From JAJRRL01 sp047404195 (GTDB lineage: Bacteria > Pseudomonadota > Gammaproteobacteria > JAJRRL01), in the NCBI GenBank assembly GCA_047404195.1, contig JBDOIU010000017.1, forward strand, positions 1 to 29,345: a stretch of DNA of 29,345 nt, given 5' to 3'. Shown here in pieces: positions 7,797 through 15,792 of this stretch (the first letter of the stretch is position 1; every line of letters begins with the position of its first letter). Made by a program: the position numbers and the translations under genes. The notes under the pieces were generated by a model. That model saw nothing but the letters and a program-made list of their open reading frames with translations. It had not been told where the DNA came from and ran no database searches.

Positions 7797-9091
7797 GATT
7801 TCTCCGCTTGTTTACTTTTGTCTACGCGCACTAACATGACAAAGATGCAGGCGAGTAGCAGATAAACGACCAAGCTAGAAAGTGCTAGCTGATAGCCGTG
7901 TGCAGTAAAAATAGGTGTGCCATCTGCATGCAGTCCAGCAGCAGTTTTATCAAGTATTTTACCAATGAGTGGTTCTGCAAATGATCCAACGATGGGATCA
8001 CCTGTATTCACAATAGCGACCACAGTCGCGGCCATTGCAATGGGGTTGATCTCTTTGGCAATGGCAAATCCCAGCATAAAGCTACCGGACATGAAGCCGA
8101 AAGTAAACATGCTAAACTTCAGCAGCCACATGGGCTGGTCTAGAAAATAAATGACATCAGCCATGAAAGCCAAAGCAACCAAAGCACTGACGGTCATGAC
8201 TAGGCGGCGTTTATCGAGTTTGTCAGAAATATAACCCAGTATTGGTGCGCCCAGCGCAAGGCCAACGTAAATGAGAGAGCTATACCAAGCAATGTGGCTT
8301 TCAGGTATTTGGTACACATGCTCTAAAAATGGGTTACCCCAGAGTCCAGCAAAAACAGCCACAGGTGAAAAAGCAAAGCCAGTGTAGAGCATGAGTAGCC
8401 AGTTGTCTTTGTTTTTCAGAATAGCCAAGACGTTAGAAAGATGAATAGATTGCTTGTTTTCGATTGGCTGTGCGAGAATAGGGTGGGGGGGGTGGTCGCG
8501 GACGAGTGTTGCAAACAGAATGGCTAGCACAACGCCAAAGCCAGCACAGACTAGAATTGCTGTTTGCCAGCCAAGGGCTTGTTGTACCATTTTTAGTGGC
8601 CCATCGCCACACAAGGCGCCGACCATGGCGGCCGTGGCGACAAAACCACTGATTTGTGCAAACTGATTGGGGCGAAACCAATTGGCAGTGAGTTTCATAT
8701 ATGAAACCGTGGCAAATGCAGCGCCTGCACCCATCAATACCCGACCTGTGATGGCCCAGAATGCTAGGTCAGTGCCTGCGAATACTAATAGGCCGGAGAC
8801 ACTCACCAAAATGGCACAAGTACATAGCCAGCGCACACTAAAACGGTCGAGCAAAAAACCGCAGGAGATTTGAGCAATGAGATATGATACAAAAAAACTA
8901 CTGCCAATAACGCCCAATCCGGTAGCACGCAAATGAAATGTTGCCATGAGTTGCTGTGTCATGACGCTGGGGGAGACTTGCATCAAATACTTAAAGAACA
9001 GGAAAGTGGCGCACAGCAAGATAATAATCACGGCCTGGTGGCGTGTACGAGTGAAGTTGTGATCATATTGGCAGGATTCACTTGGTTTCAT
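7793..9091 (-). CDS. MFS transporter
   Basis: A 432-aa polytopic inner-membrane protein with about 12 transmembrane helices in two halves separated by a loop near residue 205-225. The conserved loop-2 signature is recognisable as GFLLDRFSVRW, and the matching second-half loop as GYISDKLDKRR. The first half also has GRVLMGAGAAFATVSYMK. It belongs to the major facilitator superfamily; the nearest broad type seems to be the organic-anion/sugar-phosphate porters common in Legionella and Coxiella, but the substrate is not assignable. A GAGG lies about 8 nt before the ATG. It is coupled to der through a 4-nt overlap. Confidence 0.85.
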   Translation of the reverse strand: MKPSESCQYDHNFTRTRHQAVIIILLCATFLFFKYLMQVSPSVMTQQLMATFHLRATGLGVIGSSFFVSYLIAQISCGFLLDRFSVRWLCTCAILVSVSGLLVFAGTDLAFWAITGRVLMGAGAAFATVSYMKLTANWFRPNQFAQISGFVATAAMVGALCGDGPLKMVQQALGWQTAILVCAGFGVVLAILFATLVRDHPPHPILAQPIENKQSIHLSNVLAILKNKDNWLLMLYTGFAFSPVAVFAGLWGNPFLEHVYQIPESHIAWYSSLIYVGLALGAPILGYISDKLDKRRLVMTVSALVALAFMADVIYFLDQPMWLLKFSMFTFGFMSGSFMLGFAIAKEINPIAMAATVVAIVNTGDPIVGSFAEPLIGKILDKTAAGLHADGTPIFTAHGYQLALSSLVVYLLLACIFVMLVRVDKSKQAEKS

Positions 9092-9270
9092 TGGGGCAGC
9101 CTCAGTAATGTGCAGGCATGCATTGTATCAAATGTTCTAGATGAAACCAATCGGCGTGAGCAAAAAGAAAGCATAATCCGGGTGTGTATGGCTCAAATGC
9201 GCGAGTACTCTACCTGTCATTGAATCACTGGCGCATGACCTGAGTATATTTTAAACAGAACGGTGCCGCA

Positions 9271-9873
9271 TCAGCGTGTTTTGAGATTCGTATGCGGTGT
9301 CTGATCTTGTTTTGTGCTCTCTTTAAATAATCGCTGAGGGCTCCTTTCGATCGGTGCACTCCGGAATGTTGGCCAATACAATGTTGGCCAGCTGTCATTC
9401 ATCCAAAGTTGCATGCGTTTTTCCCAGCGCTGCATGGCTGCTCTTTGTTGCTTTTCTTCCTCAAGAATGGATTGCATGCGTTTTTTTACCTCATGGTCGC
9501 TGAGCTGTTTGCCATTCTCGATAATATTGACATGCTCGGTGGTTTTACCATTATCGGTGCTACTGCTGCGGATAATGATGGTTTGAGAGTGCACGGATTG
9601 TAAGGTATTGACAGCTTGCTGGTATTGTTTGCGATTGATCCAGCCAACTTGTCCATTGCTGGTGATACCGACTTTGACCCACTGAGGATTTTTTTGGTAG
9701 ATGCGCACGAGCGGTGTGGTTACAGCCAGCTGTGCAATCACGGAAGCATTATGTTCGGGGGTGCTATAGAGCTTCACCAGTTTTGTTGCTATTTTCGTGC
9801 TGGCTTGTTGCTGGCAAAAAGAAGTGTTGGCTACGCAGAGCAGAGCGCAACTGAATAGAAGTGGTTTCAACAT
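9271..9873 (-). CDS. Secreted bacterial SH3-domain protein
   Basis: I start at the internal ATG (9873), which gives a clean Sec signal peptide (MLKPLLFSCALLCVANTSFC, residues 1-20) and a 200-aa product. An ATG 36 bp upstream (9909) is in frame but has no ribosome site. Residues about 24-84 form a bacterial SH3-type domain with a variable loop, a WVKVG strand and GQVGWINRKQY. A charged coiled-coil segment (about 127-157) and a polar tail follow. Bacterial SH3 domains often bind peptidoglycan or other cell-envelope polymers, so a periplasmic role is likely. It lies upstream of MFS-der on the same strand with a 179-bp gap. Confidence 0.75.
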   Translation of the reverse strand: MLKPLLFSCALLCVANTSFCQQQASTKIATKLVKLYSTPEHNASVIAQLAVTTPLVRIYQKNPQWVKVGITSNGQVGWINRKQYQQAVNTLQSVHSQTIIIRSSSTDNGKTTEHVNIIENGKQLSDHEVKKRMQSILEEEKQQRAAMQRWEKRMQLWMNDSWPTLYWPTFRSAPIERSPQRLFKESTKQDQTPHTNLKTR

Positions 9874-10048
9874 ACCGGATACCCCACATAAAAAAGACCC
9901 CTTAAGCATAATGCAAAAGGATTGCGCTTATCAAGTTGGGCTAGGAGAATGTGAGAATATTTCAATCATATGCCAAATAGCTTAGTCAGACAGTATGATG
10001 GTCAGCATGCGACGTGATGCCACCATAACTGTACATGACGTAGGCTTT

Positions 10049-11962
10049 TTACTCGCAATCTAGCTTGGTCTCCGCGGTCGGGGCCTCATCATTTGTTTTA
10101 GGTTCAAGGGGTAAGAGCTCGCTTAATCGAGTATTCGATTGTCGTTCAGCACATTTATTGGCTGCATAAACAATGGCTGTAATTGTCAGTACGACTGCGC
10201 AAACAGCAACAATGGCGCCCACGGCCACCCCACCGCTGGCTGCAGCAAAATGCATGCTTTTCATTGTCAGTGACAAGAATGGCAAAGTGACTGTAGGATT
10301 GGCTAAGCCTGATTGTACGAGTCCACCTACCACTGCACTGGCGATACCAGTTAAAGCCCCACCGATGAGGGTCGAGGCACCTATTGCAACACTAACATTG
10401 CGCATCAATAGTCCATTGTCTTTGAGATGATTTGAAATACGATTGTCTTTCTTTATTGATTCCAATATATCGTTATTATCATCAGTTATAGGTGCGCTAA
10501 ACTCATGCATGATCTGCGGCATCATTTGAATTGCGACGAAGCTTAGGAGCTTCTTTTTGCCTACAAGGACATCGGACGGCTCGCCTGGGCCAGGTGCCTT
10601 AGCGAAAAACCAGTGCCTACCAAAAAAGGAGCATATTGAGACTTGTAGTGCGCACCAGGCTTTTTGCAGTGGGCTTAAACTCGTATTTGAAGCTGCAGCA
10701 ATCTGTGCAGTTTTGCAAGCACTACCATCAGTGTTGAAGGGTGATTCATAGTGCTTGTCATTTTTGATTGCTTTATAAACAGCTTGCCATACTTCATGGT
10801 ATTTGGGATCAACTGAACTTAATTCGTTCTCATATGTCAAATTCTCTTCTTGTGCTGATTGGTGTGCTGTTAGAGCGTGTAAGGCACCACCAACTTGTCT
10901 GGCGTTTGCTGCATCTTGGATAACGACATAGCGGCCACTTTCGTTATCGGCCTTAATTTGTGCATTAATATCATTTTGTACAACAGCAATATTCGCAACT
11001 GTGTTATCAATTCGAGCTGCACTTTCAATTCCAGCTGCACTTTCAGTTGGCTGGCCTGGTAAAGATTCATTAATATATTTTAAAAATGCTATTTCGTCGG
11101 GGGATGTGAAAATGGGCTGTAATGATTGTGTTGTGTCATCTTTAAGCTTACTTTTCGAGTAAAAAAAGGCTTGCTTAATTTCTTTTTTGATTGCTTCTTT
11201 TTTATCATCATCTGAGCTGTTATATTTTTGAATTAAGTTAGGTATATCTTCCTCATTGGATTTCCACTGTTCATTTTCACTTTGAATAAGCTTACGAATT
11301 TCATTGCATTTTTCCTGATCATATTCCACTATTTTTAGTGTGACCGAGTCTTCGCTTTTTCCTGATAGCTGATTGGCACGCACCATGCCACGGATTGCTC
11401 GCTCTAGTTGACGCTTTTTGCCATCGAATACACCTGCGCCCAGTGCTGTCATTAGGCCGACTTGACCATGCTCAACATTCTCAATAAACGCAGCATAGCG
11501 CTGAGAGAACCAGAGTGACATAAACCAGTCATCATCAATAATGGTGGAATCACCGGTCTCAATGTGCGTCGCTGCTTTTAATTTTCTTCCGGCGCTTTCA
11601 TCAGGTGCAGTGTGCAGGACGACCTTATTACCATTGGCCTGATAGAGGACATATGATTTTTTTTCAGACTGATAGTTCCAGTCTGCTGGATTTTTGATTT
11701 CTTCAGATGATAGAGGGCTCTTTATGCGAACAGTTACATGCTTCTCTAGCTTTGGTGGCTGTACTTCCTCGCTTTGAGTATTCAGTCTACAAACACGCTC
11801 TAAATCGCGAAGGACTTTTCGGTAGTCAGCATTAGAAAGACGAGGCCAAGCGTGAATGATGAATTGACGCCAAAAAAAATCTCTATCTCTATAGTATTGT
11901 TTGAAATTGAGAGTATTAATTTTCTGTTGTCGTACATGTTCTTCGAGTTCTTGGAATGACAT
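10049..11962 (-). CDS. Large protein with C-terminal membrane hairpin, family unknown
   Basis: A 637-aa protein with no recognised enzymatic motif. Residues 1-60 are rich in aromatic and charged residues. The centre (about 200-300) is highly charged and lysine/glutamate rich, probably coiled coil, and 300-400 is Ala/Asn-rich. Two long hydrophobic segments near the C-terminus (about 524-553 and 572-602) are Gly/Ala-rich and should form a membrane hairpin, followed by a 35-residue acidic, Glu-containing tail. There is no signal peptide. GGGGAA precedes the ATG by 5 nt. A soluble body, a C-terminal hairpin and an acidic tail resemble type IV secreted effectors of intracellular bacteria; this is inference. 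It has the same design as its neighbour at 12211, without evident sequence similarity. Confidence 0.75.
   Translation of the reverse strand: MSFQELEEHVRQQKINTLNFKQYYRDRDFFWRQFIIHAWPRLSNADYRKVLRDLERVCRLNTQSEEVQPPKLEKHVTVRIKSPLSSEEIKNPADWNYQSEKKSYVLYQANGNKVVLHTAPDESAGRKLKAATHIETGDSTIIDDDWFMSLWFSQRYAAFIENVEHGQVGLMTALGAGVFDGKKRQLERAIRGMVRANQLSGKSEDSVTLKIVEYDQEKCNEIRKLIQSENEQWKSNEEDIPNLIQKYNSSDDDKKEAIKKEIKQAFFYSKSKLKDDTTQSLQPIFTSPDEIAFLKYINESLPGQPTESAAGIESAARIDNTVANIAVVQNDINAQIKADNESGRYVVIQDAANARQVGGALHALTAHQSAQEENLTYENELSSVDPKYHEVWQAVYKAIKNDKHYESPFNTDGSACKTAQIAAASNTSLSPLQKAWCALQVSICSFFGRHWFFAKAPGPGEPSDVLVGKKKLLSFVAIQMMPQIMHEFSAPITDDNNDILESIKKDNRISNHLKDNGLLMRNVSVAIGASTLIGGALTGIASAVVGGLVQSGLANPTVTLPFLSLTMKSMHFAAASGGVAVGAIVAVCAVVLTITAIVYAANKCAERQSNTRLSELLPLEPKTNDEAPTAETKLDCE
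11016..11046 (-). repeat. 18-bp tandem repeat inside the 637-aa gene
   Basis: Two copies of AGCTGCACTTTCA start at 11016 and 11034 (period 18 bp, plus-strand reading). They encode the near-repeated ESAAGIESAARI in the Ala-rich middle of the protein. Confidence 0.6.
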
Positions 11963-11998
11963 TATTGTTCCCCATTTATGAGATATGATTTATAGATT

Positions 11999-12027
11999 AC
12001 CATACCATGATTCGCTCGTATATTCAA
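11999..12027 (-). promoter_or_regulatory. Putative sigma70 promoter for the 637-aa gene
   Basis: On the minus strand TTGAAT (12022-12027) and TATGGT (11999-12004) are separated by exactly 17 bp, each matching consensus at four of six positions. The site ends about 36 bp before the ATG at 11962. Confidence 0.35.
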
Positions 12028-12210
12028 CCCATTTAGCCATTGACCTACCATGATGTACAGCGCTGATCCCAGCCTTGCTCTAGCTTATTCCGTGCCCTAT
12101 GTGTTTGAATAATCATAGGATAGTGCGTTCAACCCCTCAGTGCTGGTGCTGAGTAATGCAATATCTCAAATATGAGCGATAATATTCAAGATTTTGATTG
12201 TTGTCGCTCG

Positions 12211-13599
12211 TTAGGATTCAGGACTAGGATCTTTTACTGTCAGGGTAGGGATGCCGCCCACATTCTCAAGTTTTTCACTGCGTCGATCATTCAGAAAGAA
12301 TGGTGTGTGAATGCCAACGGCTGTGCTGCTGACAACTGCTGTACTGATAGCAGTAATGGATGAAATGATCAGTGGCATAGGTGGTGGATTACCGGTGGTT
12401 ATGAATAACACTAGGCTAACTGCGACCAAAGCAACAGCAGCCAGCACAGTCAGGCCAGTAGTTGACCCTAAAGCGACTTGTGCTGTTTTGCGTGCGGTTC
12501 TATGTTTGAGTGCTACTTTATTGTCTTTGTGTATACCCACCAATTGAATTTTTCGCGCTGTATCATCGCTGTACGCTAAGATGCTGCCACCCATGAAGGG
12601 GTTATTCTCAAATGCGCGACAGGATGTGCCAGCACAAAAGAGCATGTGAGCGTTAGGCGAGTAGGTGTCGTTATCCTCAGGGGGGAAAAAGAATGCTCGT
12701 GCTGCGTCTCTGGCTGCTTGCTCTTTCGCTAAGTGATCGTGCTTGCACTCGATGACTTTATAGTCAACTGTAACCTCATCATCGGTGCGGAGGATTTTTC
12801 GTCGCTTGAATGACGTTTTTCTATCACCTACACCTATTTTTGCGTAGATATCATCAGTTATTAGCTGTGTAAAAAAAATGTTTTCAGACTGAGTTACAGT
12901 TGCGTAAGCTATTTGGACGGATGCGGGTTTTCCTTTGATCTCGGTTACGCGACCTGAACCATATACGCCGACACGCGGCCCCGGTATTGGGTCTGAAAGT
13001 TTGAGTGATATTTTATCATTTAATTCATCACTGAATTTTTCGATGAGCAGGTTGTTGACAACAATGGCTGCAAATCCACCGCGGCTATGACCGCAGAGTG
13101 TGAGATGAAAATCATCTGGAAGCATATTATTATTATTATGCAATTTTGCAGTATCAACAATCTTTTTCATAGTGAGGTAGGTGTCATAAATGCTTTCATC
13201 ATATTTGTGAGCGCTGGCTTTTTTGAATCCACCGGTATTATTATGCTTTGTAAACGACTCTTTTTGGATTTTTTTCATAAGCTTCTTTGCTTCTGTTGCT
13301 AAATCATCGTCTGGTGCACCTGTATTCTCTTGTAAATAACTTTTTATGATCTCCATATCTGAAGATTTGTTGGCTGCTGAATCTGCTTGCTCATCGGTCT
13401 TTGCTTCAGTAGCAGGGTTTCCGGATGTTTTAGCGTTTTCTTTCCTGATTTGAGCTGCCAATGCTGTTATCTTTTTAAGGTGTTGGCTGCTGATGTGTCT
13501 TGTGCGCTCTTGCATGGTACTGGCTGCGCCTTCCATGAGTGTGATTGTACGAAACTTGTTTAGGTGTGTATCTGCGCGACTGCCATCTTCCTGATCCAT
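12211..13599 (-). CDS. Alpha/beta hydrolase (lipase-like) with C-terminal membrane hairpin
   Basis: This 462-aa open frame carries a nucleophile elbow CGHSRGG with Ser172. A following SDPIPGPRVG (202-211) fits the position of the acid-bearing strand, and His287/His289 (KHDH) or His318 could complete the triad; these assignments are inference. An early strand FRTITLMEG (16-24) fits the start of the hydrolase fold. Two hydrophobic helices (about 371-392 and 399-422) precede a polar tail. There is no signal peptide. The ATG at 13599 has no good ribosome site. Reading upstream in the same frame, only one TAA (13642-13644) separates it from a 55-codon ORF with an excellent ribosome site, so the original gene probably ran from 13809 to 12211. 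Substrate unknown. Confidence 0.7.
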   Translation of the reverse strand: MDQEDGSRADTHLNKFRTITLMEGAASTMQERTRHISSQHLKKITALAAQIRKENAKTSGNPATEAKTDEQADSAANKSSDMEIIKSYLQENTGAPDDDLATEAKKLMKKIQKESFTKHNNTGGFKKASAHKYDESIYDTYLTMKKIVDTAKLHNNNNMLPDDFHLTLCGHSRGGFAAIVVNNLLIEKFSDELNDKISLKLSDPIPGPRVGVYGSGRVTEIKGKPASVQIAYATVTQSENIFFTQLITDDIYAKIGVGDRKTSFKRRKILRTDDEVTVDYKVIECKHDHLAKEQAARDAARAFFFPPEDNDTYSPNAHMLFCAGTSCRAFENNPFMGGSILAYSDDTARKIQLVGIHKDNKVALKHRTARKTAQVALGSTTGLTVLAAVALVAVSLVLFITTGNPPPMPLIISSITAISTAVVSSTAVGIHTPFFLNDRRSEKLENVGGIPTLTVKDPSPES

Positions 13600-13641
13600 T
13601 TCAGTACCAAGCCAGCTTTTTGGTTTGGGTTTTCTTGAATC

Positions 13642-13809
13642 TTATTTTTGTTGACGTTTACTTAAGCGTGTGACTTCATGGTCTATACCAAATTTTAACT
13701 CATCTAGTCTTTCTTTTAATTCGGCTGATGATAATTGTTCTTTTACTTCTTCAATTCTTGTATTAATAGGCTCTTGAAACTCTTGATTTTGTGTATCTTG
13801 ATCTGGCAT
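13642..13809 (-). CDS. 55-aa ORF, probable N-terminus of the interrupted hydrolase gene
   Basis: ATG at 13807-13809 follows AGGAG with 6-nt spacing on the minus strand, the best ribosome site in this region. The 55 residues are polar and strongly helical/coiled coil (IEEVKEQLSSAELKERLDEL), ending with TAA 13642-13644. The frame stays open after the TAA for 14 codons and runs into the hydrolase ATG at 13599. It is therefore either a small separate protein co-expressed with the hydrolase, or its N-terminal part split by a nonsense mutation. Confidence 0.6.
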   Translation of the reverse strand: MPDQDTQNQEFQEPINTRIEEVKEQLSSAELKERLDELKFGIDHEVTRLSKRQQK

Positions 13810-13841
13810 GGAGGACTCCTTATTTTTTTCTCATATTTACA

Positions 13842-13855
13842 TTATCGTATACTTT
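13842..13855. repeat. 14-bp direct repeat, copy 1
   Basis: TTATCGTATACTTT, identical to 14509-14522. It contains the palindrome GTATAC. The copies lie near the two ends of the gene-free interval, each on the side of a flanking gene. Confidence 0.45.
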
Positions 13856-14232
13856 TCCATCTGTGTCAACTTCTATGCTACTTCTAACAAAAATATCAGG
13901 TTTTTTCGCGAGAGGTGTACACCCCGTCACTGGGGTGATTGTGATTGGTCTTATTGAGCTATTTTGTTCCGTCAATCCAGATAGTTACATCTTATCGCTT
14001 GTTGGCTGTCACAAGAAGTGCATTGTTGTTGCGAGATAATAGTGTGCTTTGCGATGATATTTTTCGATAACTGAGAATCCACTGTTGGAACAGCTTAAGG
14101 ATCACTTAATGATTGCAGATTCAGTTTACAATGAGACGTTGTTTTACCATATTGGCCTGTAACTGATTGATTTGGTGTGAATGCAGAGATGTCAGCGCTT
14201 ATCAGCTGGCTTCACGCTAAAGAGAATTATGC

Positions 14233-14400
14233 ATGAATATCAGTCAATCAAATAATTTTTCAGATTTGCGTTCGGCTATCAATTTCGCTTACCTGTGTGT
14301 TAAGAGTTTGCTTGTGTGCGCTGATATCGGTTATGTTTTGGTGCCACTAATAATGAAATGGGTTTTTATTTTAGCGTTTGCTAATATCTTTGTGTTTTAA
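14233..14400 (+). CDS. Doubtful 55-aa hydrophobic ORF
   Basis: ATG 14233 to TAA 14398-14400. The C-terminal two thirds are hydrophobic and could form one or two membrane helices. AAAGAG lies about 9 nt upstream as a weak ribosome site. No homologue is recognised and it may be a chance ORF in AT-rich DNA. Confidence 0.25.
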   Translation: MNISQSNNFSDLRSAINFAYLCVKSLLVCADIGYVLVPLIMKWVFILAFANIFVF

Positions 14401-14508
14401 GATATTTGTTGTGTGGTACATAACATTGTTGACAATGCTCTCATTGTATACCAACTGTAGAATCATTATTTGCCATCCAGTGTTTGTTAAAGGCAGATGC
14501 TGGTTATT

Positions 14509-14522
14509 TTATCGTATACTTT
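14509..14522. repeat. 14-bp direct repeat, copy 2
   Basis: TTATCGTATACTTT, identical to 13842-13855, about 650 bp from the first copy. Confidence 0.45.
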
Positions 14523-14709
14523 AATGAGCGCCAATTATTCACTGGTGTATCAACCTGCTGTCTCAAAGTAGCATGCCAAAAATACTTATTCTCTCATTTG
14601 TTTTGTGGTGTTATAACGTCTTTTATAGATATCAGTCATGTCGCTATCGCTTCGTGACTGCCAATTGGAAAATCAGGCAACTTATGCCATTTATGCAAGG
14701 AGTGCACTT

Positions 14710-15789
14710 ATGAGACAACCAGGTTTAGCTTTGGCCAGTATTCTATTGAATAGAATGGGTTCCGCATCGCAGCAAGAGGTGTCTATGCCTGTTTCGTCGC
14801 GAAAAAACACATCGATATATAGCCCGAAAGAGGGGAAAGTACAATCACTGACACTTAAAATGAGTGCGGGGTTCATCGCTGGTGGGCTAGAGGGAGCATT
14901 GTTTGGGCCTGTTGACCGTATCAAGAATCGAGCCTTACTACTACCGCGATTACCAGATCAAACTTACCCCTCGTGGTTGCGACAATTGGCTGTGCCAGCC
15001 AACAACACATGGCGAGATTTATGGAAGGGTACGTCAGTTTATACGCTACAGAAGTCACTGCAGAAGTCTGTGGTGTTTGCTGTCTCATATCAAGCGCGAG
15101 AGTGGTTTCAAAATGAGATGGGATGCGGTAAAATCATGGCGGGTTTCTTGGGCGGTATTTCTGCTGGCACAGCTGAAGTTGTTTTTCTACAGCCAGTCGA
15201 TTACATCAAAGTACAATTACAGAGTCAGGGTTCTTTGCGCAGTGGATTCTCACTGCGCTCTGCTTATAATGGCGCTATGCCAACATGGTGTCGTAATATG
15301 TTAGGCTCCGGTATCCCTTTTGCAGCTGATGCTGCGGTATACCAATATTTCGGTAGTCGTGTTGGTGAAAATTCTTTGCATGACTCTATTGCCAGCGCAG
15401 TAACCGCATTCACACGTGTTTTCATCTCACACCCGATGGATCTGCTGAAAGTATTGAAACAAACCAACCCTGACTTGGCAACCCAGTCAATGTTAACAGT
15501 TTTACAATCTATTTATCACAGAAATGGTTTGCCTGGGTTGATGCAGGGATTCTCAGTCAAGCTGCTTGGTACAGGCTCTAAATTCTTTTTTGCGATGATG
15601 GGTTATAAAGTCATTATTGATCAGCTGACACAGTGGGTCATGCCGACAGCCGAGGGTGTGAAGAGTCCACAAACACCTATCCAAGAGCAGAATCTATTAT
15701 TACAACATGCGGCTGATCAACATCAGCCAAATGATACGGAACAGTCTCATCATAATGCTGAGCAGTCAACGCCAGATGTCTCCTCGTAG
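14710..15789 (+). CDS. Mitochondrial carrier family (SLC25-type) protein
   Basis: A eukaryotic-type carrier in a bacterial context. The frame opens at 14638, but ATG 14710 has AAGGAG with 7-nt spacing, so I start there (359 aa). The three tandem ~100-residue repeats each carry the signature P-x-D-x-x-K: PVDRIK (67-72), PVDYIK (162-167) and PMDLLK (242-247). Each ends an odd-numbered helix, giving six helices in all. GLPGLMQGFSVKLL in repeat 3 fits the matrix-helix G-x-x-x-G region. A ~45-residue polar Gln/His-rich tail follows and is not part of the carrier fold. In Legionella pneumophila a related protein, LncP, is a Dot/Icm-secreted nucleotide carrier in host mitochondria. The substrate and export here are inferred. 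It converges on xseA, with stops 3 bp apart. Confidence 0.93.
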   Translation: MRQPGLALASILLNRMGSASQQEVSMPVSSRKNTSIYSPKEGKVQSLTLKMSAGFIAGGLEGALFGPVDRIKNRALLLPRLPDQTYPSWLRQLAVPANNTWRDLWKGTSVYTLQKSLQKSVVFAVSYQAREWFQNEMGCGKIMAGFLGGISAGTAEVVFLQPVDYIKVQLQSQGSLRSGFSLRSAYNGAMPTWCRNMLGSGIPFAADAAVYQYFGSRVGENSLHDSIASAVTAFTRVFISHPMDLLKVLKQTNPDLATQSMLTVLQSIYHRNGLPGLMQGFSVKLLGTGSKFFFAMMGYKVIIDQLTQWVMPTAEGVKSPQTPIQEQNLLLQHAADQHQPNDTEQSHHNAEQSTPDVSS

Positions 15790-15792
15790 ATG

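Larger units (their letters stand above)
13810..14709. other. About 900 bp without a convincing gene
   Basis: AT-rich sequence between the hydrolase gene and the carrier gene, with stops in all frames and no recognisable protein. It holds a short inverted repeat (CACCCC/GGGGTG, about 13919-13937, no T-run), a 14-bp direct repeat pair, and one doubtful 55-aa ORF (14233-14400). It probably contains promoters for the flanking divergent genes; I could not define them. It may also contain decayed coding sequence, but none is identifiable. Confidence 0.5.

Noticed and set aside
13918..13937. CACCCC/GGGGTG hairpin as a terminator
   Set aside because: No T-run follows on either strand and no gene ends beside it.
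13791..14039. 82-aa hydrophobic plus-strand frame
   Set aside because: No ATG start or ribosome site; it begins antisense to the 55-codon ORF and its composition looks like chance translation of AT-rich DNA.
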